Positions 50,043-60,231 of a DNA stretch of 64,000 nucleotides are shown here, piece by piece. A model generated the notes under the pieces. The model was not told the origin of the DNA. It searched no databases and saw only the letters and a list, made by a program, of their open reading frames with translations. The position numbers and the translations under genes are program-made. Origin of the DNA: Acrocarpospora catenulata (GTDB lineage Bacteria > Actinomycetota > Actinomycetes > Streptosporangiales > Streptosporangiaceae); the NCBI RefSeq assembly GCF_018476525.1, contig NZ_JAHCST010000034.1:1-64000 (forward strand), read 5' to 3'. Position 1 is the stretch's first letter. Every line of letters starts with the position of its first letter.

Positions 50043-51962
50043 TCAGCCGTTGGCCGTGGTGAAAGCGGCCGTTCCGCCGACGAGGGGCAGGGTGACCGTG
50101 CTCTTTGTCGTGTCGAGGTGCAGGGTCGCGCCGGGGGTGGGGCGGATGGTGTACTCGTAGTCGCTCGACAGCAGCACGATGCCGATGCGGTGTCCCGTCT
50201 GGAACACGTAGTCATGCGGCTGCATGTCGAAGTCGAGGCGGTACGGGCTGCCCGGCTTGACCGGCTCGGTCTTCGAGATCGACTTGCGGTTCTGCGGGTC
50301 CGCCCAGCCCCGGGTGATGATCTTCGCCTTGCCGTTCTGGTCGTAGTCCACGAGCAGGGCCGTGACGTTCGCGGCCGGCTGGTCGTAGCTCATCCGCAGC
50401 GACACCAGCGGCGTGCCGCTGAGCCGGACCGCGCCGGTCAGCGTCCCCGACTTGTACGCGAGGCGGTTGGGGGACGTGACGGCGTCGGAGAGGGCCAGCG
50501 CCCGCTTCGAGGCGTCGTCCACGATGGTCTCGGTCACCGGCTGGCCCACGCGGGTCTTGTCGTCGGTGAGGACGCCGAAGGTCCCGTCCGTGCTGGGGGC
50601 CAGGTTGAGCTCGGTGGCCGCCGCGGCCGGTTCGGGCCACTCGGGGTATTCGACCAGCGTCCTGTCCTCGCGCTGGACCAGCGCCCGAGGGTCGTTCTCC
50701 ACGCCGTTCTCGTAGCCCCACAGGTAGCGGGTGAACCAGCGGTTGAGCACGTTGAGGCTGGGGGAGCCGCCGTGCCCGCCCTGGTGCAGGTAGATCTTGT
50801 GCGGGACGCCGCGCGCCTTGAGCGCCTCGTACCACTGCGCGGCGTGCTTGGTCTTGACGTTCCAGTCGTTGAGCCCGTGCGCGACCAGCACCGCCGCGTG
50901 GACCTTGTCGACGTCGTTCATGTAGTTGCGCTCGTCCCAGAAGGCGCTGTAGTCGCCGGTGACCCGGTCCTGCGCGTTCGCGAGCTGTTCGATGACGCTC
51001 TGGCAGATCTGCTTGTCCGCGCGGGTGTAGACGTACTCGGCGAGCACGTCGGCGTCCTCGCCCTGGTAGCCGCCGGGTGCGACCACGGCGCCGTTCGCGC
51101 GGTAGTAGTCGTACCAGCTGGAGATCGCCGAGATCGGCACGATGGCCTCAAGGCCTTCGACGCCGGTGCTCGCGACCGCGTTGGGCAGGGTGCCGTTGTA
51201 CGAGGTGCCGATCATGCCGACCTTGCCGGTCGTCCAGGTCGCCGTGACTTCCCTGCCGCTGGCGTCATACGCCTTCGCGCGGCCGTTCAGCCAGTCCACG
51301 ACGGACTTGGCGCCGATGGTCTCGTTGCGCCCACCGGTGGTCGGGCAGCCGTCGGACTTGCCGCTGCCCAGCGACTCGGCGTGGACCACCGCGAAGCCGC
51401 GGGGCAGCCAGTTGGACTCGTGGCTGGTGCTGATGGCGGGCTGCGGGCCGGTGCCGGTCGCGGCCTCCTCGGCGTCGGCCGTGGCGGTCGTGGCGGCCAG
51501 CCGCTCGTCGGTCGCCGGCTCCTTCACCGAACCGCCGCGGTTCTGCCAGCCCTTGCCCGGGCGGAGCGCCTCGTGGAGTTCGTGATTGACGTTGTGGTTC
51601 GTGATCGGGTTGCCGCCCGCGTAGTACGGGCTGACCTCGTACACGACGGGCGATTTCAAGCCGGCCGTCTCGGTCTCCCGGAGCCGGGTGACCTCGGCGT
51701 GCACCCGGTCGTTCCGGCCGTCGCCGTCACTGTCGATCGGGGTCTCGATCCACATCTCCTCGCGGATCCAGTCGTTGCGGTTCGTGGAGAACACCGGCTG
51801 GGCCATGCCGTCCACGAAGACCGGTCCGACGGCCGCGTTGGCGGTGGCCGAGATCGCGGGAACCCCGGCAAGGGTCATGGCGGCGGCGAGACCCAGAGCA
51901 GCGGTGCCGCGGCGTAAAGAGGTTGGTGCCAGTTGGCCCATTCTCCGGCGTGACAAAGACAT
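50043..51962 (-). CDS. Secreted Xaa-Pro dipeptidyl-peptidase (S15)
   Basis: A 639-residue S15 serine peptidase. The N-terminus MSLSRRRMGQLAPTSLRRGTA plus a hydrophobic stretch ending ATANA is an export signal, possibly Tat-type (twin arginines). The alpha/beta hydrolase core has the nucleophile in KVGMIGTSYNGTLPNAVA (GxSYxG), the acid in VLVAHGLNDWNVK and the His in HQGGHGGSPSLN, followed by the family's jelly-roll C-terminal domain (LVSLRMSYDQPAANVTALLVDY ... GHRIGIVLLSSDYEY). It should release X-Pro dipeptides outside the cell. ATG 51962 follows GGAAGG. Confidence 0.92.
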   Translation of the reverse strand: MSLSRRRMGQLAPTSLRRGTAALGLAAAMTLAGVPAISATANAAVGPVFVDGMAQPVFSTNRNDWIREEMWIETPIDSDGDGRNDRVHAEVTRLRETETAGLKSPVVYEVSPYYAGGNPITNHNVNHELHEALRPGKGWQNRGGSVKEPATDERLAATTATADAEEAATGTGPQPAISTSHESNWLPRGFAVVHAESLGSGKSDGCPTTGGRNETIGAKSVVDWLNGRAKAYDASGREVTATWTTGKVGMIGTSYNGTLPNAVASTGVEGLEAIVPISAISSWYDYYRANGAVVAPGGYQGEDADVLAEYVYTRADKQICQSVIEQLANAQDRVTGDYSAFWDERNYMNDVDKVHAAVLVAHGLNDWNVKTKHAAQWYEALKARGVPHKIYLHQGGHGGSPSLNVLNRWFTRYLWGYENGVENDPRALVQREDRTLVEYPEWPEPAAAATELNLAPSTDGTFGVLTDDKTRVGQPVTETIVDDASKRALALSDAVTSPNRLAYKSGTLTGAVRLSGTPLVSLRMSYDQPAANVTALLVDYDQNGKAKIITRGWADPQNRKSISKTEPVKPGSPYRLDFDMQPHDYVFQTGHRIGIVLLSSDYEYTIRPTPGATLHLDTTKSTVTLPLVGGTAAFTTANG

Positions 51963-52140
51963 GGCAAACCTTCCCGAACGATCAGCTAGGGACCGGAAAA
52001 TCGGCGCCATGCAGGTCGGTGGACCGAAAGAAGGCGCCCCAAGAATGATCTAGGCTCGCCGAATGTCATTCGATGGCTGTTTTGTCTCAGTTCAATCTCG
52101 ATCAGGCCATTTAGGGCATTTGTTGCTGTGGAGACGCCCG

Positions 52141-53070
52141 TCACCCCTGGCGCCGGTACCTGCCGGGTGCGGTGCCGTACCGGCGTTTGAAGGCGTTGGC
52201 GAAGGCGAACTCGGAGGTGTAGCCGACCTGGCCGGCGATGGTGCTCAGCGGGGCGTCGGTCTGCCGGAGGAGTCGTGCGGCGGTGGTCATGCGCCACCAC
52301 GTGAGGTAGGTCAGCGGTGGCCGGCCGACGAGGGCGGCGAAGCGGCGGGCGAACGGGGCGCGTGACAGCCGGGCCTCGGCGGCCAGCGCGGCGACGGTCC
52401 ACGGCCGTGCGGGGTCGTTGTGCATGGCCTGTAGCGCTGTGGCGGTGGCGGGGTCGTTGAGTGCCGCGGCCCAGCCCGTGGCGCGGGGTGTGTCGCGGAG
52501 CCCGCTGCGCAGGATGTACAGCAGGAGCGTGTCGAGCAACGCCGGGATGAGCGCGTCGGTGCCGAGGCGGGGCCGTGCCAGTTCGGTGGCGAGCAGGTCG
52601 ACGGTGGCCCGGAGCTCGGGGCGCTGGTCGAGATGAGCGGGTATGAGGACCAGTTCCGGCAGGTCATGCAGGAGCGGGTGGATGAGGGCCGGGTCGAGTT
52701 CGTAGGCACCGCAGAGGATCACGGTGGCCGGGCCGCCGGTGCCGGAAGGGGTGCCGTCGGTGTCGACGGCGTATCGCCGCAGAACGGCGAGGTCGTCTGG
52801 ACGGCACGCCGGTGCGGTGGACCGGGTGGACGGGCTGTCGGCCAGGGCGTGGCCCTGACCGTGGGGACGGAACACGACGTCCCCGGCGGCCAAGGGCAGT
52901 GGGTCGTCGCCCGGCCGGATGAGCCAGCACGCCCCCTGCAGGATCACCTGGAAGCCCACGGCACCGGGCACGGGAGCGAACCGCTGCGCCCAAGGGGCGT
53001 GCCAGGTGACCTGCACCGAACGAGGCTGGCCGGTACGCATGACCGCGAGCACGTCGCTCAGCACATCCAT
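52141..53070 (-). CDS. AraC family regulator with cupin sensor
   Basis: A 309-residue AraC protein. An N-terminal AraC_binding/cupin_6 sensor (about 1-170: WHAPWAQRFAPVPGAVGFQVILQGACWLIRPGDDPLPLAAGDVVFRPHGQGHAL) precedes a linker with DALIPALLDTLLLYILRSG and the double helix-turn-helix (VAALAAEARLSRAPFARRFAALVGRPPLTYLTWWRMTTAARLL, then STIAGQVGYTSEFAFANAFKRRYGTAPGRYR). It is divergent from an alcohol dehydrogenase-like gene 87 bp away, the standard arrangement for a regulator of that oxidoreductase. Confidence 0.9.
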   Translation of the reverse strand: MDVLSDVLAVMRTGQPRSVQVTWHAPWAQRFAPVPGAVGFQVILQGACWLIRPGDDPLPLAAGDVVFRPHGQGHALADSPSTRSTAPACRPDDLAVLRRYAVDTDGTPSGTGGPATVILCGAYELDPALIHPLLHDLPELVLIPAHLDQRPELRATVDLLATELARPRLGTDALIPALLDTLLLYILRSGLRDTPRATGWAAALNDPATATALQAMHNDPARPWTVAALAAEARLSRAPFARRFAALVGRPPLTYLTWWRMTTAARLLRQTDAPLSTIAGQVGYTSEFAFANAFKRRYGTAPGRYRRQG

Positions 53071-53157
53071 CGCGCGAGTCTATGACCGAGACGATCACGT
53101 ATAAAACGAGGATCATTAAGCATTCAGCGTCTTCAGTCCCGTTCGTAGGTTGGGCGC

Positions 53158-54087
53158 ATGAAAGCTATGCGAATCCATCAGTACGGCGATGTGTCGGTCA
53201 TCCGGCATGACGATGTTCCCCGCCCGGTGCCTGGCGACGGCCAGGTGCTCCTCCACGTCGCCGCGACATCGTTCAACCCGTCCGAGATCGGGTTGCGCCG
53301 CGGCTTGCTGCGCTCGGTGTTCCCGCTCGACCTGCCGTACACCCTTGGCGGTGATGTCGCCGGGGTCGTCGCCGAGGTCGGTGCGGGAGTGTCCGCGTTC
53401 GCCGTCGGAGACCGGGTCATCGGCCGGCTCGACGGTGGCGCGGCGGCCGAGTACGCGATCGCCCCGGCCGAGGTCCTGGTGGCGGCGCCCGCCTCCGTTC
53501 CGCTGGCCCATGCCGCGGCCATGCCGATCGCCGGGGTCACCGCGTGGCAGGCGGTCGAGCACGCGGACCTCAAGCCGGGCCGGCGGGTGCTGGTCAACGG
53601 CACGGGCGCGGTCGGCAGGTTCGCCGTTCAGCTGGCCAAGCACCTCGGGGCGTACGTGATCGCCACCGCGGGCCCACGCGGCGCCGAGGCGGTCCGGCGG
53701 CTGGGCGCCGATCGGATCGTCGACTACACCACCACATCTGTGGTCGACGCGCTGGACGAGCCGGTGGACGCGCTGCTCAACTTCGCCGTGATCGACTCCT
53801 CGCAGGCCGCGGAGCTGGTGCCGCTGATCCGGCCGGGTGGTGTGCTGGTGTCCGCCACGGTCGAGGTCGGACAGTTCGCCACAGCGCAGCTCAGAGCAGT
53901 GCGCTTCGTGGTGCGCAACGACACCGATCACCTCGCCGCCTTGGTGAAGCTGGTCGACGCCGGCGTGGTGCGTGTCGACGTCGCCGCGTCCCGCCCGCTC
54001 ACCGAGCTTCCGTCGGTACACCGTGAGGCTGAGACCGGCCGGCTCCCAGGTAAGACGGTTCTCGTCCCGGGAAGGAGCCCGGTATGA
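53158..54087 (+). CDS. Zinc-less MDR-type NADP-dependent oxidoreductase
   Basis: A 309-residue medium-chain reductase of the quinone oxidoreductase branch: MRIHQYGDVSVIRHDDVPRPVPGDGQVLLHVAATSFNPSEIGLR, GGDVAGVVAEVGAGVSAFAVGDRVIG, AAAMPIAGVTAWQAVEHADLKPGRRVLVNGTGAVGRFAVQLAKHLGAYVIAT (NADPH site with GxGxxG-like NGTGAVG). The structural zinc cysteines of true alcohol dehydrogenases are missing. It probably reduces quinones or enones and is presumably controlled by the divergent AraC regulator. Confidence 0.9.
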   Translation: MKAMRIHQYGDVSVIRHDDVPRPVPGDGQVLLHVAATSFNPSEIGLRRGLLRSVFPLDLPYTLGGDVAGVVAEVGAGVSAFAVGDRVIGRLDGGAAAEYAIAPAEVLVAAPASVPLAHAAAMPIAGVTAWQAVEHADLKPGRRVLVNGTGAVGRFAVQLAKHLGAYVIATAGPRGAEAVRRLGADRIVDYTTTSVVDALDEPVDALLNFAVIDSSQAAELVPLIRPGGVLVSATVEVGQFATAQLRAVRFVVRNDTDHLAALVKLVDAGVVRVDVAASRPLTELPSVHREAETGRLPGKTVLVPGRSPV

Positions 54088-54197
54088 GCTGGTCATTGGA
54101 AGGCAACGAGTCCGACCTGGCCATATGGAGGGGGACCTGGATCGCGGGCCTGGCCTTCTCGCTCGGCTGACGGGCTGTTATCGTCAGTTCGACGATT

Positions 54198-54860
54198 ATG
54201 GAGGTCGTGGTGGCGCTGACCGATGTGCTGGGCCCGCTGCTGGAGCCTGCGATCACCCTCGGTGGGGTGTCGACGAGTTGGGCGGAGCTGCTCGGGTTCG
54301 CGACGGGGGTGCTCACCGTCTGGCTGGTGGTCCGCCAGCATGTCTGGAACTGGCCGATCGGTGTGGCGAACGTCGTTCTGCTCGGGCTCGTGTTCCTGGC
54401 CGTCGGCCTGTACGCGGATGCCGCGCTGCAGATCGTCTACGTCGTCCTCGGCCTCTACGGCTGGTGGCAGTGGCTGTACGGGGGAGCCGGGCGGACCTCG
54501 CTCACCGTGTCCAGGGCCGGTCGCGTCGAGTTGGCCGCGCTCGTCCTCGCGGGCGCCGCCGTGACCGTGCTGCTCACGGTCGTGCTGTCGGTGTGGACCG
54601 ACTCGTCCGTGCCGGTGTGGGACGCGCTGACGACCGCGCTGTCCCTGATGGCGACGTACGGCCAGTGCCGCAAGCTGCTGGAGTCATGGTGGCTCTGGAT
54701 CGCCGCGGATCTCATCTACATCCCGCTTTATGCGTACAAGAACCTCTATCTCACCAGCGCCCTGTACGTGATCTTCCTGGCGCTGTGCGTCGCCGGGCTG
54801 CTCGCGTGGCGCCGCGACCTGGCCTCCCGGGCGGCTTCCGCGGCGGTGTCCGCGGCATGA
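54198..54860 (+). CDS. pnuC: Nicotinamide riboside transporter PnuC
   Basis: A 220-residue seven-helix transporter of the PnuC family: SWAELLGFATGVLTVWLVVRQHVWNWPIGVANVVLLGLVFLAVGLYADAALQIVYVVLGLYGWWQWLYGG has the WNWPIG and YGWWQW motifs that bind the ribosyl group. SLMATYGQCRKLLESWWLWIAADLIYIPLYAYKNLYLTSALY completes the pore. It takes up nicotinamide riboside (or a related vitamin precursor) by facilitated diffusion. GGAGG at 54200-54204 suggests the actual start may be GTG 54210. It overlaps the NadR-like gene by ATGA, so uptake and phosphorylation are coupled. Confidence 0.93.
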   Translation: MEVVVALTDVLGPLLEPAITLGGVSTSWAELLGFATGVLTVWLVVRQHVWNWPIGVANVVLLGLVFLAVGLYADAALQIVYVVLGLYGWWQWLYGGAGRTSLTVSRAGRVELAALVLAGAAVTVLLTVVLSVWTDSSVPVWDALTTALSLMATYGQCRKLLESWWLWIAADLIYIPLYAYKNLYLTSALYVIFLALCVAGLLAWRRDLASRAASAAVSAA

Positions 54861-56002
54861 CCGGCCGATTCGCGCACGGTCTCGTCATCGGCAAGTTCTA
54901 TCCGCCGCACGCGGGCCACCACCACCTCATCGACACCGCCGCGGAGCACTGTGCGCTCGTCACGGTGGTCGTGGCGGCGTCGAGCGTGGAGAGCATCCCC
55001 GTGGCCTGTCGTGCGGCGTGGCTGCGGGAGGCGCATCCGCAGCCGAACGTGGTGGTGGCGCCGGTGATCGACGACATCGAGATCGACTACGACGACCCGG
55101 AGATCTGGGCCGCGCACGTCGAGGTGTTCCGGCACGCGCTGGTCCTGGCCCACGGCGCGCACGGCCCCGAGGTCGACGCCGTGTTCTCCGCCGAGCCGTA
55201 CGGCCCCGAGCTGGCCCGCAGGTTCGCGGCCGAGCACGTGGCAATCGACCCCGGGCGCGAACGCCACCCGGTGAGCGGGACCATGGTGCGGGAGAACCCC
55301 ATGGCCGCCTGGCCCTGGCTGACCCCGGCCGTGCGGGCGTATCTGGCCTGGCGCGTCGTGGTCGTGGGCGCCGAGTCGACCGGTACGACCACACTCGCCC
55401 GCGCACTGGCCGATCACTATGCGGGCCGGGGAGGCGTCTGGGCCGCCACCCGGTGGGTGCCCGAGTACGGCAGGACGTACTGCGAGGAGAAGCTCGCCCT
55501 GGCCTGCCGAGCCGCCAGGGCGGCGGGGGAACCCGAGCCGTGGCTGGACGACCTCCACTGGGAGCCGGAGGAGTTCACCCTGATCGCGGAGAGACAGCTC
55601 GCGTGGGAGGAGGCCGCCGCACGGGTCGGCTCGCCGCTGCTGTTCTGCGACACGGACGCACTCAGTACGGCCCTGTGGCACGAGCGCTACCTCGGTACGG
55701 TGAGCCAGGACGTCCTGCGCGTCCACGAGCGGGCCCGGCACGACCTGTGGATCCACACAAGCGTCGACGGCATGCCGTTCGAGCAGGACGGCTGGCGCGA
55801 CGGCGAGCACGTCCGCCACGAGATGGACCGGCGGTTCCGCGAGGAACTCGCCGATCGCGGGCTTCCGCACGTCGTCGTCACAGGGCCGCACAAAGCTCGC
55901 CTGGCCACCGCGATCCAGGCGGTGGACGCCCTGGTAGCCGCCGGCCGCCCCTTCGCGCCGCCGCTCCAGCCCCGCCTGAGAGCCCTTGGCCGCGAACCGT
56001 AG
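54857..56002 (+). CDS. nadR: NadR-like NMN adenylyltransferase / NR kinase
   Basis: A 381-residue two-domain NAD salvage enzyme. The N-terminal nucleotidyltransferase has GKFYPPHAGHHHLI (HxGH) and ends with SGTMVRENPMAAW (the ISxTxxR-like motif). The C-terminal RN-kinase has a P-loop at residues 171-179 reading GAESTGTTT, FCDTDALSTALWHERYLG (Walker B-like) and DLWIHTSVDGMPFEQDGWRDGE. In the usual NadR the P-loop is GxxSTGKTT; here the lysine position (177) is Thr. The protein should phosphorylate nicotinamide riboside brought in by PnuC and adenylate NMN to NAD. The helix-turn-helix domain of enterobacterial NadR is absent. Confidence 0.9.
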   Translation: MTGRFAHGLVIGKFYPPHAGHHHLIDTAAEHCALVTVVVAASSVESIPVACRAAWLREAHPQPNVVVAPVIDDIEIDYDDPEIWAAHVEVFRHALVLAHGAHGPEVDAVFSAEPYGPELARRFAAEHVAIDPGRERHPVSGTMVRENPMAAWPWLTPAVRAYLAWRVVVVGAESTGTTTLARALADHYAGRGGVWAATRWVPEYGRTYCEEKLALACRAARAAGEPEPWLDDLHWEPEEFTLIAERQLAWEEAAARVGSPLLFCDTDALSTALWHERYLGTVSQDVLRVHERARHDLWIHTSVDGMPFEQDGWRDGEHVRHEMDRRFREELADRGLPHVVVTGPHKARLATAIQAVDALVAAGRPFAPPLQPRLRALGREP

Positions 56003-56027
56003 CGACCGGGGAAGCGTCTCTTTAGGC

Positions 56028-56927
56028 ATGCGGATCTTTGTCATCGCGGGAGCCATGGCGATGCTGGCGGCCTGTGGGACTGTGCGGGGAACGGACACCG
56101 CGACTATGGGCGACTTCACCGCCCGGGCACAGGAGGTGGCCGAGCGTTGGGAGGGCTCGCCGGAGGAACGAGGATGGCGTGCGGGCTTCGTCCCGCTGGA
56201 GACCCTGGCACTGGGAACGGACTGGCGGAAGGCGCCGAAGTGGGCGCCGGTCAGCGAGCTCAACAGCGTCTGGAAGCTGGAGATGGATCTCTCGGCGGCG
56301 CAACCCGCCCCGGCCGTCCTGAACTGGGAGGACGGGTCCACGCTGACCGTGCCGGTCGTCTCGGCCAGGGCCGCCTATGACCGGATGAGCAAGCCCAGGG
56401 CCTTCGTGGACGAAAAGTGCCCGGCCGCGGGGTGCCGACCGTTACGCGTGATCGGCGCCACGATGGGCGAGGCGACCGTGGCCAGCAGCCGGGGGCCGGT
56501 CCGGGTGCCCACGTGGGATTTCAGAGTGGAAGGCGTCCCAGGGCCGTTCCGGCGGGTCGCCGTGGACCCGTCCGCGATAAGCGCGCCACCGCAGTGGCGA
56601 AAGGGCGAGATGCAGGAGGCGTTCACCTACGAGACGGTCACGCCGGACGAACTGGAACTGCGCTACGGGCACGGCACATGCGACACGACGCACGGTGCGA
56701 GGGTGTATGAGACCTCGGGCGTGGTGGTCGTCGATGTGGATGTACGGCCCGAGGACGTCACGGTCTGCAACGCGATGATGCGCATCGACCAGATCAAGGT
56801 GAAGCTCGGCGGCGCTCTCGGTGACCGGGTGGTGCTGGATTCCAGTAGTGGCCTGCCCCTGTTGCGGGGAGAGGTGGGCATCCATCTGGCTCAGGGTTTC
56901 CCGCACTTCGATCCACGCCAGACCTGA
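56028..56927 (+). CDS. Putative lipoprotein
   Basis: A 299-residue exported protein with a lipobox: MRIFVIAGAMAMLAACG places the lipid-modified Cys at about residue 17. The mature part has repeated beta-rich segments (LGTDWRKAPKWAPVSELNSVWKLEMDLSA, CPAAGCRPLRVIGATMGEATVASSRGPVRVPTWDFRVEGV) and no recognised domain, resembling actinobacterial lipoproteins of unknown function. ATG 56028 is chosen for the signal sequence. It follows nadR in the same direction and ends 5 bp before a convergent AraC gene. Confidence 0.75.
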   Translation: MRIFVIAGAMAMLAACGTVRGTDTATMGDFTARAQEVAERWEGSPEERGWRAGFVPLETLALGTDWRKAPKWAPVSELNSVWKLEMDLSAAQPAPAVLNWEDGSTLTVPVVSARAAYDRMSKPRAFVDEKCPAAGCRPLRVIGATMGEATVASSRGPVRVPTWDFRVEGVPGPFRRVAVDPSAISAPPQWRKGEMQEAFTYETVTPDELELRYGHGTCDTTHGARVYETSGVVVVDVDVRPEDVTVCNAMMRIDQIKVKLGGALGDRVVLDSSSGLPLLRGEVGIHLAQGFPHFDPRQT

Positions 56928-56932
56928 CCGGG

Positions 56933-57796
56933 TCACACGCGGAGGCGGACGGCGTCCTGGCTGGGCGGGGTGCCGAACTGGCGGCGGTATTCGCGGCTGA
57001 ACTGGGAAGGGCTGTCGTAGCCGACGCGGTGGCTGATGCCGGCGATGTCGTTGGGGTTGGTGGCGAGCAGGAGCCGGGCCTGCTGGAGCCGGATCTGTTT
57101 CTGGAACTGGATGGGGCTCATCGCGGTGACGGTCTGGAAGTTGCGGTAGAAGGCGGAGACGCTCATGCCCACCAGTTGTGCCACGTCCTCGACGCGGAAG
57201 GGCTGGGTGTAGTGGTCGCGGATCCACTGCACCGCGCGGCCGATGTGGATGACGCCGCTGTTGGCGAGGCCGAGCTGGCGCACGATGGCGCCCTGGTCGC
57301 TGGTGATGAGCCGCCAGAGGATCTCGCGTTTGATGATCGGCGCGAGCACGGTGATGTCGCGGGGCTGGTCGAGCAGGCGCAGGAGCCGGATCGCCGCGTC
57401 GATCATTTCGTCCGGCGCGTCGCTGACCGCGATGGCCGAGTGGGCGCCGTTGCCGATGTGCGGGAGGTCGCCGGGGGCCGCCTGGAGCAGCAGCTCGGCG
57501 ATCATGGGCGGGTGCAGGGTCAGGCCGATGCCGAGTGCCGGGGTCTCCGTGAAATGGCCGTTGACCGGCAGGTCGACCGAGGTGACGAGAAACTGCCCGG
57601 CGTGGTACTCATACACCCGATCGCCCAGCGCCAGCCGTTTCGTGCCCTGCGCGATGAGCGCCAGCACCGTGCCGGACATCGACGGCGACGGCGGATACGG
57701 CCGATCGGCCTTGGAGATGAGCACGCCGTCGATGGCGGTGCTCTGATCGGGCCGGGCGTGGCGACTGATCAGGGAGCGCAACTCGTCGAGGGCCAT
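56933..57796 (-). CDS. AraC family transcriptional regulator
   Basis: A 287-residue regulator of the AraC_N type: SMSGTVLALIAQGTKRLALGDRVYEYHAGQFLVTSVDLPVNGHFTE and LHPPMIAELLLQAA form the sensor. IGRAVQWIRDHYTQPFRVEDVAQLVGMSVSAFYRNFQTVTAMSPIQFQKQIRLQQARLLL and AGISHRVGYDSPSQFSREYRRQFGTPPSQD form the DNA-binding part. Members usually control a nearby oxidoreductase, but here the divergent gene is a small secreted protein, so the target is unclear. ATG 57796 is chosen because the family N-terminus starts there; the frame is open to 57901. Confidence 0.9.
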   Translation of the reverse strand: MALDELRSLISRHARPDQSTAIDGVLISKADRPYPPSPSMSGTVLALIAQGTKRLALGDRVYEYHAGQFLVTSVDLPVNGHFTETPALGIGLTLHPPMIAELLLQAAPGDLPHIGNGAHSAIAVSDAPDEMIDAAIRLLRLLDQPRDITVLAPIIKREILWRLITSDQGAIVRQLGLANSGVIHIGRAVQWIRDHYTQPFRVEDVAQLVGMSVSAFYRNFQTVTAMSPIQFQKQIRLQQARLLLATNPNDIAGISHRVGYDSPSQFSREYRRQFGTPPSQDAVRLRV

Positions 57797-57978
57797 GGCC
57801 CCTGATTGAAGCACCCGGCCACGGTTCCTGGCAAAGAGAGGATTGTGCAAGGATGCACGATCCTTCTCACTTCGGACGAAGGCTAACCAAGTGGACGCCA
57901 AGTTGAGCGATGGGTGGGGTCCAAGTGGTGTTTGTCAGGCTTCTCGCGACATCAAGCAACAATCCTCATGGGGGAGAA

Positions 57979-58371
57979 GTGCCGAGAAGCATTCGTGCCC
58001 TGGCGTCCATCGCCACGGCCGCCGCCGTTTTCGCCAGCGTGGTGGCGACATCCCAGCCGGCCCAGGCCAGCTTCCACGGACTGTGGAACGCCGACAACTC
58101 CTGGTACCAGGGCGACAGCAGGATTTTCACGACCAGCAAGGACGCGCTGCCGTCGTACTACTCCGACAAGATCAGCTCGATCCGGAACCTCGACTCCGTC
58201 GCCTGGGTCCTGTTCGACGACAAGTACTACCAGGACCGCCGCTTCTGCATCCGGCCCGGAGAGTCCGTCCCGGACCTCGGCGCGCCGATGTGGAAGTTCA
58301 ACGACAAGACCTCGTCCGTAATGCGACTGAACACCGCCAGCTGCTCGGGGTACGTGCCCTTCTACTACTGA
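57979..58371 (+). CDS. Secreted peptidase inhibitor I36 / crystallin-like protein
   Basis: A 130-residue exported protein: a signal peptide (PRSIRALASIATAAAVFASVVATSQPAQA) then a beta/gamma-crystallin-like domain with SDKISSIRNLDSVAWVLFDDKYYQDRRFCIRPGESVPDLGAPMWKFNDKTSSVMRL. This is the pattern of the Streptomyces metalloproteinase inhibitor (I36) family. Two cysteines remain and could form one disulfide. GTG 57979 follows GGGGGAG. It may protect secreted enzymes or inhibit foreign peptidases. A terminator separates it from the convergent ABC-F gene. Confidence 0.82.
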   Translation: MPRSIRALASIATAAAVFASVVATSQPAQASFHGLWNADNSWYQGDSRIFTTSKDALPSYYSDKISSIRNLDSVAWVLFDDKYYQDRRFCIRPGESVPDLGAPMWKFNDKTSSVMRLNTASCSGYVPFYY

Positions 58372-58379
58372 TGTACCAG

Positions 58380-58409
58380 GGGTGCCGCCCGGCGCGCTGG
58401 GTGGCACCC
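58380..58409. terminator. Terminator between convergent genes
   Basis: GGGTGCC (58380-58386) pairs with GGCACCC (58403-58409) with an inner CCC/GGG pairing. It lies between the crystallin-like gene and the ABC-F gene and may serve both strands. Confidence 0.65.
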
Positions 58410-58421
58410 GTCAGGCAGGAA

Positions 58422-60215
<1,794 letters not shown>

Positions 60216-60231
60216 CGCCTGGTAAGCCTAT

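Noticed and set aside
53972-56002. 676-residue version of the NadR-like protein
   Set aside because: The first ~295 residues are out-of-frame readings of the oxidoreductase and pnuC genes.
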